A stretch of 64,000 nucleotides of DNA from Gonatopus flavifemur (taxonomy: Eukaryota; Arthropoda; Insecta; Hymenoptera; Dryinidae). Of the stretch, positions 44,800-55,346 are shown piece after piece; positions within the stretch are counted from its first letter, which is position 1, and every line of letters begins with the position of its first letter. The DNA is taken from NCBI GenBank assembly GCA_018340375.1, contig JAFFJZ010000004.1, positions 25,518,001 through 25,582,000 of the forward strand, in the 5' to 3' direction. The notes under the pieces were generated by a model. That model did no database searches and was not told the origin of the DNA. It saw nothing but the letters and a program-made list of their open reading frames with translations. A program made the translations under genes and the position numbers.

Positions 44800-45465
44800 A
44801 TAATTCATATCAAGTGTATGATGTTGGGTGTACATTATTATTCCACTGTTCATGCACTGAAAATGTGTACAATTTATCGTAGAAGCCGTGTCCTGGTAAA
44901 AACAATCGGATGGGAATCGGAATCAAACCCGGATAAACCTTTCCGGGGTTTCATCCAGGTGTATCCAGGTGTAAATACGAATGTTGCGGAACTGACTTAG
45001 TTTTTTATTCAGGTTTCATTTGAGATTCCAAACAATATCCAGTTCCAAAATCCGAATAGGATGCGGATGCGACCGGGTTAAGAATCACCGCAAAATTCGT
45101 ATTTGCGCCCGGACCATCCAGATAGAATTCTGAGAAGTTGCATCTGGGTTAGATTCGAATTAGCATATGGGTTTTCATCCGAGTTTCATTCGATTCCCCA
45201 TCCGGTTTTTCATCAGGGCGTTGAATATGCCATATACAATCAACAGACTTTCCGGAAAACAAAAAGTTTTTCAAAGAGCTTTTTAAGGACTCATTTGGTA
45301 TTCCTGAACATTGCTGCGGTACCGGAGAGCATATTCAATACAACGGGCCGTGTGGATAGAGAAAAGTATGGTTGAGACAAGTATTCAAAAGAAACAATTG
45401 TTGAATACTTGTCTCAACCATACCGCGTCTCCGTAAGCACTAGACTTTTTTTTTCAGTGTAAGAA
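44800..45465. repeat. Unbounded repeat with CCGG.TTTCATCC blocks, ending in a perfect hairpin
   Basis: TTTCATCCAGGTGTATCCAGG, GTTTTCATCCGAGTTTCATTCG and similar blocks recur at 44930-45200. Comparable text (GTTCATCCGGGTTCATTGGG) lies at 48250-48290. The 3' portion 45395-45465 matches 48965-49025 (CAACCATACCGCGTCT, AGCACTA.ACTTTT, TTTCAGTGTA), which suggests the two are ends of one element family. Confidence 0.5.
45366..45423. other. Perfect 23-bp inverted repeat, 12-base loop
   Basis: Arm 1 is 45366-45388 and arm 2 is 45401-45423, exact reverse complements (GTATGGTTGAGACAAG... / ...CTTGTCTCAACCATAC). The arms flank AAGAAACAATTG. It could be the terminus of a palindromic element. I see no evidence of a microRNA beyond the fold. 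Confidence 0.75.
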
Positions 45466-46339
45466 TAATTTCAAGGAAGGTTCACAGAATGTTGATTGCA
45501 GATTTACCGAAGATTCACTGGAGTTTCAATTTTTCAATACAAGTTTTTTTCAGTTATGCTTTTTGCACGAAAGGATGAAGGATAGAGGAAATGATAATTA
45601 TAAATACAATTCCCACTAAAACATGATCAATTGAAACTGGAATTGATCTCCGGAAAACGTTGAATAAACGTTCTATGAACTTTTCTTGAAAACATTTTCA
45701 AGCAGACGCTCGAATGTTCATCGTGAAACTTCGTACAACGTTCACAAACCTAAAAGTTGGCTTCAACGGAGCTTCAGACTGATCTATGTTAATCTATTCT
45801 GAACGGTTGTTGGAGCTTCATATTCTCTTCGGGATATACCAGCGAGTCTAATAAGTTATATTAACAAATTTTTTTCCTTGTAGAGAAAGCTTAATTGAAC
45901 GGATTACATCCTTCAAATAGTTTTAGTTTCTCCTGCTCCAAATCCCAAGTGAATCAATTCAACAGTTATCTTGAATTTCATTTTCTCCAAAATTGGAATG
46001 TGCTGGGTGATTCAGACGCCCAGTTTCGTTTCAAGCGAGCAAAGATCCTTCGGAATTCTTATATTTCATAAAAATTGAAGATCTTGATACTACAATGTGC
46101 TTTTCTCCATGTAAAAAACAATAATTGTACAAAAAGGGTGGATGGAGCGGGATAGTACGAGCTGCTTTGAGGTTTGTGCATCACATAACAATATATTATT
46201 TTTTTCTCATTTTTTCTTTTTATACAGAAAAACTTCATAAGTAATACAATATACATACAATATGAGTCTATCTTTGATAAAGGCACTTTGAAGTAAGAAA
46301 TGGCACCAATCTTTTGTTCGTTCGTTTCTTTATGCACGA
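45466..46339. other. Sequence downstream of Pvf
   Basis: No exon recognised. By position it is the region after the Pvf poly(A) signal on the minus strand. Confidence 0.45.
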
Positions 46340-46345
46340 TTTATT
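46340..46345 (-). promoter_or_regulatory. Pvf: Candidate Pvf poly(A) signal AATAAA
   Basis: AATAAA on the minus strand, about 125 bases after the Pvf stop codon at 46470. Placement is plausible. Cleavage site not verified. Confidence 0.5.
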
Positions 46346-46469
46346 GTTTTATCTTCACTCTTGTTAGCCTCTCTCAGTTGATTCGACTTCTTCTATCTTT
46401 CTGTCTCCTTCCAGTAATTGGCATACGTCAACCGTTTCCACACGATCTATGATTCCTCATTCACTTTTT

Positions 46470-46614
46470 CTAGCTTCTGTATCGATGATTCGTGCTAGTA
46501 TGATAATTGGCAATCGCATCAAATTTGTCTTTTTTTCGTGGACATTTGCCCTGTCGCCTCATATATTCTCCAAATTCACAATTCGGTGTGGAACACTCGT
46601 CGTTTTGAATACAC
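46470..46614 (-). CDS. Pvf: Pvf terminal coding exon
   Basis: Acceptor TTTCAACAG at 46615-46623, then G completing a Leu codon, CIQNDECSTPNCEFGEYMRR, QGKCPRKKDKFDAIANYHTS and TNHRYRS, stop TAG 46472-46470. The spacing of Cys matches the final Cys-rich repeat of insect Pvf proteins. Confidence 0.9.
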
Positions 46615-49600
46615 CTGTTGAAAGAAGGAAAGTTTCGTAACGATTAATAATACCTAACACAAATTATATGCGGTAAGAGTTGAAACAAAACAATTATCAC
46701 AAGGTTTTCTCTTATACCAATTCGTGGACTTGAAACTACGTGCAAACCAAGTCATCATTTTTTATTGTAAGTTTTATTGAAAAAATTGATTTCGAAATCA
46801 TGTGAAGAAGCAGACTCTTGGTCTTTTTATGGACAGTTGAAATAAACCATTCTGGTCATAGTTTCCGAATGAATTGTGATTGATTCTTCCCTGGTGAAAA
46901 AAGGAACTAAAAACAAGCGGAAACGAAACGTACTTTAGAGCATGAAAGTAACGTGAATCAAGGATAAACAAGTAACTGAAAATGAAGTGAAAATGAAACC
47001 CTGGTGAAAAACATGTAAATTCGCGGCATAAATTTCATTCTATACACGTTTGCGACGCACTTCACGACGCGAAATAGCGCTTTGTATACATTTGGATGAA
47101 CCTCGCATTGCACTGTGTCAGTTCATTTCTGCCAAGAGATGCAAAGAGAATTTAGAGTGAAATTTGAAACAAAAACAGCGTGTGAAAATCCATGATAAAA
47201 ACGAACCCAAGTACATTTTCGTAGTTGTAGGAGCTGTATTTTTCAATGAAGTAGCTATGAGAATCGTTGTAATAATGAAAATGTAGCTACTGTAACTAAA
47301 AACTGTACTTAAACTCATTTTCAGTCATAGTTTTTTCTTTCAACTAGTAAAAATGAATCATATATGTCGCATATATGATCAAACATACCTTATATATGAT
47401 TTCACACATTCATATATGACCACTATATAATTCATATATGGGCCATATATGACCATACATATTCCAAATATGGCGTTTTTAGCCTATATATGGGTCATGT
47501 TTGATCCTTAAATTGATCGTATGATCATGTATACATTTTATATAATCATATAAGTGCCATATATGAATTATACATGCATTATATATGATTTATATATGGC
47601 TATATATGATTTTTACAATATTTATATATGGATTGCGTACGGTTTATATATGGACCATATATGAATCTTTCTTACTAGGGTCAGTGTAGTGATCGGCAAT
47701 ATTGTATAATATCCATATTTTTCATGTAAAATTAGACGAGTTCATATTGAATTCTATAGAATATCGATCGAAACTTCTTACAAATCGTATGTAAAATATC
47801 GATACCGTGAAATATCGCCGATGACTATAAGAGACATGAGAAAAACGTACACAGAATGTCTCTGAAATAAGAATCTCAATCACTTTGTAACAATTGAACA
47901 GAAGAGTTTCATAGTTATAGTCTGACATCCCAGACATCAAATTTCCAACAACTCTGGCAATCATTTGTTGAGACTTTGGTAGGTGGTTGCGTCACCAAAT
48001 GCGTAGCAACATGCTGTGAACATCGAAATCATCACCATGGTGTGGTAATGTGGCTCAGATATGTTCATCGAATTCCTAGCAACATTATGAAAATTGGTCA
48101 ACTTCAATTGAGGAAAAATCGCTCAGCAACTTTTTCTGTCTGAAATACTACTCACTGAGCGGGGGAATTTTGTAACTCCTGATCTCAGAATAATATTCAA
48201 AATTTGTATAAAAATCACTACCACACGCGTCATGAAACATAACCACTCGTTCATCCGGGTTCATTGGGGTTTTATCTGGGTAAATTTTTTGAAATGAGTC
48301 TACCTGGTATCGTCCGGAAACTGATGATCGGTACTTCAGTTGGATTTGATGTTCAGTTTTTTCAAGTTCAATTGATATTGTAATGTCTAATTTTTTAGAA
48401 AATTATGTTTCATAAAACCGGAAAAACTGATGCATTGTTATGCGGACCGGAATTCTGTAATTTTCAAAAATAGAGGTGATAAATTATTAAAACAATAATT
48501 TTGTTTGATGTATTGCTATATCGTAATAATCACACAATAATAGTAATAATAATTCAACCTCACCTATTGATTTTGAAACGTGATGTTTGAAATTACAATA
48601 ACGTGAATTCAACAGAATATTCGACAGAAATCAGGCAAAATTCAAAATTCACTTAAGAAAAGAGGATCGTGAGTTACATCAAGTGAATAATACTCTGAAG
48701 TCCAAATCGAGTATTCTTGGAATCAGTACGTGATGATCTCGATAGGAAGAATTGTGTTTCGTGTAAAAAGAATGAATCGAAGAAGCTGAACTTCTTGCAA
48801 GAGACATATTATTTTTTATAGTGTATGCTATTCGTGACGCATTGCTGTGGCAGTGAGAGCATAGTCAATACAATAATAAAATGAAGAAGGAGAAAAAATT
48901 CGTATCGTTGTAGGACGGATACCAGATCGTTCTACCAACTTTATTACCGTCGTCATTGTTCCTTTCGAATACTTGTGTCAACCATACCGCGTCTTCCTTA
49001 GCACTAAACTTTTCTTTCAGTGTATTTTTTCCACACAATTCATTTGAATCATGGGCAAGAAAAACTTTGTTCTTCTGAACTCTTTCCTATTTCTTATACG
49101 ATTAAATATTTTGGACTAAAATTATTTGGGATGATATTAATGATGAAATTCAAGTCTTCACTCAATTTCCGCACGCCTTCATGGATGTCCCACTGAGCAT
49201 TTCCGTTAGAACCTTGCATTAACATTGCAGCGATATTGATGCGATTTTGAAAGTACTTGTCTTTCAATTTACAAATGCAATATTACAAAAGTAACTTGCA
49301 AAAATATCGTTGAAATATCACCTGACAACGTAACATTGCTGCGATTTATTAATGCAAGGTTCTAACGGAAATGCTCAATGGGGTATCATACTTTTCACGC
49401 CTAGAATCAAGTTTTTCATTATGATCTAAGGAATCGTCCATTGGGAAAACGTTGAAAATAATTTCGTTTGCTTGACATCCCGCTTGATTGCTTTGCACAA
49501 AACTTTTTTATGTTATCTTATACTTACAATCTGTCTCTGAGAGAGAAATAACCTTTGCCTCGTTTTGTTCTGATGCAAGCTTGGTCGTTTTCAAAACAGT

Positions 49601-50173
49601 TGCATTGGCACTCGCCATCTGAGGTAATTCTTGGAGTGAATTCAGAAGGGCATCGGCATCTGTTGAAACAAAATATAGAGATGAAGTGTAGGAGACATAG
49701 TTCAATACATTCATCGATCAAATGGTTCTTCGGATATTGGTTTTGGTTTAATTGTACATTATTTTGAATGATGCAGTGTACAAAAGATACAAAATAATTG
49801 AGAAGTCAGGTCAGTAAGAATGTGAGAAACTTCTAGCAATTTCGCTATATATTGAGATCTACAACAGGAAAAGATATCTTTCAGATACGAAGTTTTATTG
49901 GGAAGAAAGACTCCCCGGTTCGCTATTTCCACTGCCTCTGTTTATGTTGATTGTGAGTATTTGAATATAATAATTGAAATAAACTTACGGTTTCTTTGGC
50001 GGGAGCCTCCTCATATTTTGTGGCGGTAAAGAAGAGGGTTGGTTCCTGGGAGTTCTGATCTCTACAGATTTTTCACTTGGAGATTCATATCCGATTCTCT
50101 CTTTACATTCACATTCTGTGTGATTGTAGAAAGATAGTTTCTCTACCACGCTAGCACCACCAACGTTCGTTGT
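46470..50173 (-). CDS. Pvf: PDGF/VEGF-related growth factor, partial (three 3' coding exons)
   Basis: Secreted ligand of the insect PDGF/VEGF receptor (Pvr), used in haemocyte and epithelial migration. The coding join on the minus strand is 50173-49989, 49659-49528, 46614-46470; all junctions obey GT/AG and keep one frame. Exon 1 of this set begins TTNVGGASVVEKLSFYNHTECEC, the end of the cystine-knot domain. Exons 2-3 give a Cys-rich tail: PCRCPSEF, GECQCNCFENDQACIRTKRG (a CxCxC motif as in VEGF-C/D-type tails), RDRL|CIQNDECSTPNCEFG and QGKCPRKKDKF, then a stop. The signal peptide and the RCGGCC core were searched for at 50174-64000 and not found, so upstream exons probably lie right of the window. 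No lesions. Which Pvf paralogue this is cannot be decided. Confidence 0.9.
47344..47678. repeat. Fold-back element built from CATATATG palindromes
   Basis: Ends CTAGTAAAAATGAATCATATATG and the complement of CATATATGAATCTTTCTTACTAG. Inside are about seven CATATATG and as many TATATATG octamers, in both arms. Confidence 0.78.
47687..47826. repeat. GATCGGCGATATTTCA fold-back, copy 5
   Basis: TAGTGATCGGCAATATTGTATAA to GTGAAATATCGCCGATGACTA, with the interior GAGTTCATATTGAATTCTAT. It lies eight bases after the CATATATG element. Confidence 0.75.
49189..49383. repeat. Fold-back element, CCCA[CT]TGAGCATTTCCG ends
   Basis: CCCACTGAGCATTTCCGTTAG and the complement of CTAACGGAAATGCTCAATGGG, arms continuing through AACCTTGCATTAA and ACATTGC.GCGAT. 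195 bp, within the Pvf last intron. Confidence 0.82.
49528..49659 (-). CDS. Pvf: Pvf coding exon with CxCxC motif
   Basis: Acceptor TTTCAACAG ends at 49660, donor GTAAGTA from 49527. One base completes the Pro codon split with the previous exon, then CRCPSEFTPRITSDGECQCN, CFENDQACIRTKRGKG and YFSLRDRL, with two bases left for the next exon. A competing frame in the same DNA is open but shows no family pattern. Confidence 0.9.
49989..50173 (-). CDS. Pvf: Pvf coding exon, end of the PDGF/VEGF domain
   Basis: Acceptor TTTTACAG ends at 50174, donor GTAAGTTT from 49988, 185 bp. It reads TTNVGGASVVEKLSFYNHTE, CECKERIGYESPSEKS and a Pro/basic linker ending PPQNMRRLPPKKP. HTECEC is the conserved end of the cystine-knot domain. 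Confidence 0.88.
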
Positions 50174-50295
50174 CTGTAAAACAAAAAATTTATAGAATTA
50201 ATAATCTCAGAATTAAAATTCACAATTCATTCATTTTTTCCTAGTTTTAGTTTTCACGAAATTTTATGTAGTATAGATTATCATCATGAAGTAAT

Positions 50296-50497
50296 CAGTC
50301 TCATGACTGGTTTGATGAAATCCTCCAACCGTGTCTATTATCCGCTAAACGCCTCATTTCTACATATCTACGACAATCCTTATCTTGTGTAATTTGCTTC
50401 ATATAACTTAATCTAGGTCTACCTTTGCGAGTTTTACCATTCATTTTTCCCCCAATATTGTTCTCAATGAAGTATCATGCTTTAACCATTTCTCCTG
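50296..50497 (-). pseudogene. RTE-type retrotransposon 3' coding remnant
   Basis: Minus-strand frame reading YFIENNIGGKMNGKTRKGRP, RLSYMKQITQDKDCRRYVEM and RRLADNRHGWRISSNQS before a stop. This is the basic GKRxxGRPxxSY / LADNRxxWR tail typical of RTE/BovB-like polymerase proteins. There is an internal stop (KA*YF). About 1.3 kb separates it from the endonuclease remnant on the same strand. Confidence 0.7.
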
Positions 50498-51769
50498 GAA
50501 CCGAACTGATCTTCTGCATTAATATGACACAAGCGCTAGGACTCAAATCAATTTTTTGTGAATAATGTACGCAAAAACGCGTGAGTTTATTTAAAATATC
50601 CCTCCGCACAGCATTTTTTCAGTGTTTCAAATCATGTTCTAAAAACCGCTAGACAGCAATACAGTTCAGAGAGAATTCATATTCAATACTCTTTGGGTTC
50701 TGAGAATTCATAAAGAATTCTATATGAATACAGGTGGAATTTTTTTGTTGTATGGGTTTTAAATAAACCTAATATTGCGTAATATATAATGAAACAATTG
50801 GCTCAAGTTTCAATAAGATGTTAGACCAACTCTATTCTTTCAGTACGTGATTGTCAAGGCGAAATTAAGCAAATCTTCCTTTGACGAAATACTGTGGGAG
50901 GCTTCGTCTTCAAGTTATAAGCAAAATAAATTTCAACGAGTAAATCAAATTTAAAGTCAAGACTACCCTCTACTTTTGACATAAATTGCATCTAAAATAT
51001 GCCAAAAATTCATATACTACATTAAAACATTAAGAATATGCTGTCAGTTCAAAATGAAGATCTGAGAATGAGAGGAAAATATTCTTAAAGTTCAGCGCAG
51101 GGGCTTTTGGTAGCAAATTTGTCACAGTACGCGACGATGATTCAATCAACGCAAGTCGATGAGAAATGAATTAGAAGCACGCACTGCACGCACAAGCGTT
51201 GATTTATAGTAGGTGATGGTGGGGATGAGCGCAGATTTTAGTGAACTAGACAGTAATCTGTATTCAAAAGGTTACGAACCAATCACTGGAAAATATGAAA
51301 ACAAGAATGTTCTTGAAAGTTCACTAATGTTTCCAAAATACGTGTAGTAGACAATACATATTTATATACGATAGAGGTACGCACAACAAAGCTACATGAA
51401 TATATAATGTTTATATTGAACATTGCTCAGTAATTTGGGAAAAATAATTTCATAAGTAGGAATGAAAGCTACAAATTCAACATTCAAATATTTTACTTTT
51501 TGATGGAGTTATTATTCGTAGTTATGTGACACTATTATTTCTCACATCATAAGACTATCAATTGATGAAGTTTTCACTGTAGTTTATAAGGAATATCATT
51601 GTACATCCTTTTGGAATATGTAATGATTACAAAACTGAACGTATGATAATATTTATCGAACATTTTATTAAGGTTTTGCATAAGTTAGGTGAATTTGGAT
51701 GAACTTATGAGATCTAATAATGATATTTCAGCAATTGATAATTCTACTGAATAATATGAGAATCAATGC
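50498..51769. other. Gap between the two RTE pieces
   Basis: No reverse transcriptase motifs (such as F.DDI/YADD) found in either strand. AT-rich, otherwise unassigned. Confidence 0.45.
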
Positions 51770-53100
51770 TGTATTTCACCAATCCATTTCTCTCAGTATA
51801 CTCTTATTCTTGTATTTCCTCCTTTCATTAATCCAATCGAGAATTTCTTCCGTTATCCAGGGTTCCTTAGGCTCTACTCCATCATTCTTCAAAATTTCAT
51901 CTGCACATTGTTCTATGTTCCCTTTATTGATCTACTCTCTATTTCCAAGTCTTTCTTTTTTCTTGATCCTCCAATTTTTCATCCCACATCACTTTGAATG
52001 CCTTCTGTGTTTGTTTTTGTTTAAGATTCCTCAAATTCCATCTTTTTTGCATTTCCCTTTTCTTCTTCAGAGCTTTGAACATTTCATCAGCAACATATTG
52101 TGACCACTATCTATATCCGCGCCTGGATAAGTTTTACAGCTTCTCACTTGATTTCTAAATCTTTGTTGTACCAATATGTAATCAAATTGGTATCTTGCTG
52201 TATCACCTGGCATTTTCCAAGTATAGATTCTTCTTGAATGATTTTTGAATAATGTGTTGGTAATAACCATTTTATGACTTTCACAGAATTCGATTAAACG
52301 TTGCCCTGTTTCATTTCTTTTTCCTAACGCAAAATCTCCTATTATGTTGCCCTCTTTTCCGTACCCTACTACCGCATTCCAGTCACCTATGATAATTAAA
52401 TTCTCTTTTCCCTTTACATATTCTATCACTTCTCCTATTTCATCGTACGTTTTTTCGATATCTTCCTCTGAGTACGCAGATGTGGGCATGTATACTTGAA
52501 CTATAACAGTGTCTACCGGTTTTGTCCTAACTCTGACCATCATTACGCGTTCGCTATGTTGAAAATAATTTTCTATCCTATTTCCTACTTTTTTATGCAT
52601 TAAAATTCCCACACCTGTTTGACCATTCTTTGATCCTGTATGAATTATTCTATAATCCCCACTCCAAAAATCCTCTTCTTGCGACCATCTTATTTCGCTG
52701 ATCCCCATTACATCGATACTCAACCTATTCATTTCTAATTCCAAATTTTCTAGTATCTCTGTTTGTCTCAGCGATCTAACATTCCATGCTCTGACTCGAA
52801 GAGTGTTCTCTTTCTTCCCTATCTTCTTTGGTTTTCTACCTTGTTTGATGAAGCTCTCTCGAACAGCCTCCAATCGGAGATGCCAACGGGAGGCTATTTT
52901 ACCTCTGGAATATTTTACTCGAGAGAACGTTATCATGTTGTTGTTGTCCTCGGGATATCCCCAGGAATATTGAAAGATGTCAAGGAAGGTAGTTTCCCCT
53001 TGCTTTTCCTCTGTTTTTGCCGATGTTCCTGGCGTTGGGATGATTTAGTTTTTCTCAATTTGTATTCTCCCTCTCGAATAGTTTATTCCACCCGAAAAAG
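51770..53100 (-). pseudogene. RTE/BovB-like retrotransposon 5' part: apurinic-type endonuclease and linker
   Basis: The frame from ATG 52936 to stop 52067 (289 codons) is a non-LTR endonuclease resembling the proteins often annotated craniofacial development protein 2-like. Catalytic motifs: AWNVRSL (Asn52), GISEIRW (Glu81), IIIGDWNAVVG (Asp185, Asn187), QFDYILV and DSGHN near residue 277. The family has SDH at the last site, so Gly278 replaces the catalytic Asp. After a frameshift, the linker continues (KKKREMQKRWNLRNLKQKQ, PWITEEILDWINERRKYKN) to ~51770 and then stops without any reverse transcriptase. 52937-53100 looks like the element's 5' leader. Confidence 0.82.
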
Positions 53101-53843
53101 AGACCCAAATCTGAGATACTTATCCTCCTCACCACGCTAAGAAAGCAGATTCTACCAAGGATGGATAAAAACTATATCAAGGACAGGTATCAAGAATATT
53201 CCCCCGGAAGACCCACAATCATCCCACGAGGAAGATGTATATAGATGTGATGATCTCATGAAAATTTTTGTGGAGGTCTTCCGGAACACTCAAAAAGGTA
53301 TGTTGGAAATATCTGAAAGACGTCTTCAATAAAATGGTTTTGAGGCATCAACATTTTTTTCATCAAATATCTTCCAGATATCTCTAAGATATGTTTCAGA
53401 CTGATCCAAGAGAAGGAACAGGAAGCATACGCAGTGATGCCAGAAACCAAGTTTTGCCCCCTTCATCAAGCCCCATCTGTATAAAAATTCTACGCACACA
53501 ATGAAGCCGCCGACAAAAGAAATTTTTTTGTGTAGAGGCAAAATGTCTTGATGGAGAAGGTAAAAGTTGACGGAAGTTGGAATTTCTAGCATCACTGAGC
53601 ATAAGCCCGAGTGAACGTTTTTTAGATTGATTTCAGCGCCCCCAAGGGGGAGGATACTTGAACTAATTTCACATGAATGCACTAATACTATTTGCGAAAC
53701 TTTTTCAAAACTAGCTTCGTTAATTTCCACAAATAATTCTTTATGTATTCAAATTATCTTCAAGAAATGAATTGGAGATATCTTTGATGGAAGGCTCCAG
53801 TAGTTTCGTTCATCTGATAACTTGATGACTTTGTATCTCCCTT
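53101..53843. other. Intergenic or intronic sequence with AAGATATCTT-like text
   Basis: 53280-53420 has GGAAATATCTGAAAGACGTC and CTTCCAGATATCTCTAAGAT, similar in style to the block at 567-1290. No gene recognised. Confidence 0.4.
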
Positions 53844-53911
53844 AAGGTGATACTAGCGGTGTGGCAGCAGCCAAATCGTTCATGACAAACTACGGGCGAA
53901 CGCTTCAATTA

Positions 53912-55203
53912 CGAGGGTGGATTGATAAGTTTCCGGCCTGACCAAGAGATGGCGCCACTAGGCCTACCTTGAGGTGGCGTTCTATAGTACCATCCTTAGA
54001 TAGCTTGTAGCTATAGTTTCATTCCGATCGCCATGTTAGTTTAGTTTTGAGAGCACGCTGACCAAGACGCCTCTGTGTTTTTCGTAAAAATGGAAAAGCT
54101 GGAAAATCGTGCTGTCATCAAATACTTTTATTTGAAGGGGTTAACGCCGAAGGAAATTGAAGAAGAGATGGACTCAACACTGGGGACATCCTCCCCATCA
54201 TATTCAACCGTTAAGCAGTGGGTTTCCGAGTTTAAAAAGGGTCGTGTGAGCACCTCTGATGAGCCTCGCTCAGGACGCCCCATTGAGGTCACAACTCCAG
54301 ATATGATCGAAAAAATCCATCAAATAGTGCTGAAAGATCGCAGATTAAAAGTTCGTGAGATAGCTGAGACCTGTAAGATGTCATATGAACGTGTACGAAA
54401 TATTTTGCACCAACATTTGTATATGGAAAAGCTCTGTGCAAGATGGGTGCCGCGTTTGCTAACAGTCGACCAAAAATTGATTCGAAAGAACATTTCTACC
54501 GCCAATTTGGCGTTGTATAAGCGTAATCCAAGCGAATTTTTGCGTCGATTCGTAACCGTTGACGAAACTTGGGTCCACCACTACACTCCTGAAACCAAAG
54601 AACAGTCTAAACAGTGGATTGGACCAGGGAACCAACTCCAAAGAAGGCAAAACAATATTTTCGGCGAACAAGGTTATGGCTACTGTTTTTTGGGATGCAA
54701 GAGGTATTATATACATTGATTACCTTGAAAAGGGTAAAACTATCACTGGTCAATACTACGCAGACTTATTGCAACGTTTGAGCCACGAAGTGAAAATTAA
54801 ACGACCTCATCTGGCGAAGAAAAAAATCTTGTTTCATCACGATAACGCACCAGCGCACACGTCAATCGTTGCGATGGCTAAAATCAACGATCTGAAGTTT
54901 GAATTAATGCCGCACCCTCCCTACTCTCCAGACCTAGCCCCGAGTGACTATTATCTGTTTCCTAACCTCAAAAAATGGCTTGGCGGTAAGAGATTTGCGG
55001 ACAATGAAGAAGTAATCGAAGCTGTAAATGGGTATTTTGAGGAGCTTGACGAATCAGTCTATAGAGATGGCATTACTAGACTAGAACACCGCTATGAGAA
55101 ATGTATCAGCCTTGGAGGAGATTATGTTGAGAAATAAAAAAAAAAAAATTCTTAAAAACGTTGTTTTTCTTGGTCAGGCCGGAAACTTATCAATCCACCC
55201 TCG
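53912..55203 (+). mobile_element. Full-length mariner transposon
   Basis: 1292 bp. CGAGGGTGGATTGATAAGTT and its exact complement at the right end (inverted repeat of ~35 bp through GGCCTGACCAAGA), flanked by TA (53910-53911, 55204-55205). Inserted into the left arm of the palindrome at 53844-55346; the right arm shows the uninterrupted target. Confidence 0.95.
54090..55137 (+). pseudogene. Mariner transposase with two single-base deletions
   Basis: Starts [13 protein letters not shown] (the GTG further upstream is not needed) and ends GGDYVEK. Order: helix-turn-helix ([22 protein letters not shown]), [15 protein letters not shown] and [13 protein letters not shown] (second helix-turn-helix), ARWVPRLL (WVPHEL-type), [12 protein letters not shown] (first Asp), FHHDNAPAHTS (second Asp) and PPYSPDLAPSDYYLF (third Asp, exactly 34 residues between). 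The only visible damage is two 1-base deletions at about 54617 and 54650 (in the PG.PTPKKAKT region), shifting frame twice. SETMAR-like mariner, clearly a different lineage from 37222. Confidence 0.92.
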
Positions 55204-55346
55204 TAAATCAAAATATCGCTCTGTACAGCATCTCTACTGGAGTCAGAGAAATGCTGTACAGAGCGATATTCTGATTTAATTAAAGCATTTGCACGTAGTT
55301 TTTTTATAAACAATTCGGCCACTGCCACGCCGCTAGTATCCCCTAA

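Larger units (their letters stand above)
46615..49527. other. Pvf last intron, mostly repeats
   Basis: 2913 bp. Holds the CATATATG element (47344-47678), a GATCGGCGATATTTCA copy (47687-47826), a piece matching 45395-45465 (48965-49025) and a fold-back at 49189-49383. 46620-47340 and 47830-48960 contain nothing else I can name. Confidence 0.6.
53844..55346. repeat. Palindromic element hosting the 53912 mariner
   Basis: The left arm GGTGATACTAGCGGTGTGGC...GCTTCAAT and the right arm (complement) GGGGATACTAGCGGCGTGGC...GCTTTAATTAAATC are inverted copies. The centre is a perfect stem around ATATCGCTCTGTACAGCAT / ATGCTGTACAGAGCGATAT. TTAA precedes the left end and a mutated CTAA follows the right, which hints at a piggyBac-type duplication. 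Confidence 0.72.

Noticed and set aside
45366..45423. microRNA gene call
   Set aside because: Perfect stem without bulges and a partial copy elsewhere fit a transposon end better. No expression evidence is available here.
51720..52103. 127-codon plus-strand frame rich in Leu/Phe, resembling a membrane protein
   Set aside because: It is the antisense of the RTE linker and endonuclease end, whose minus-strand motifs are specific.
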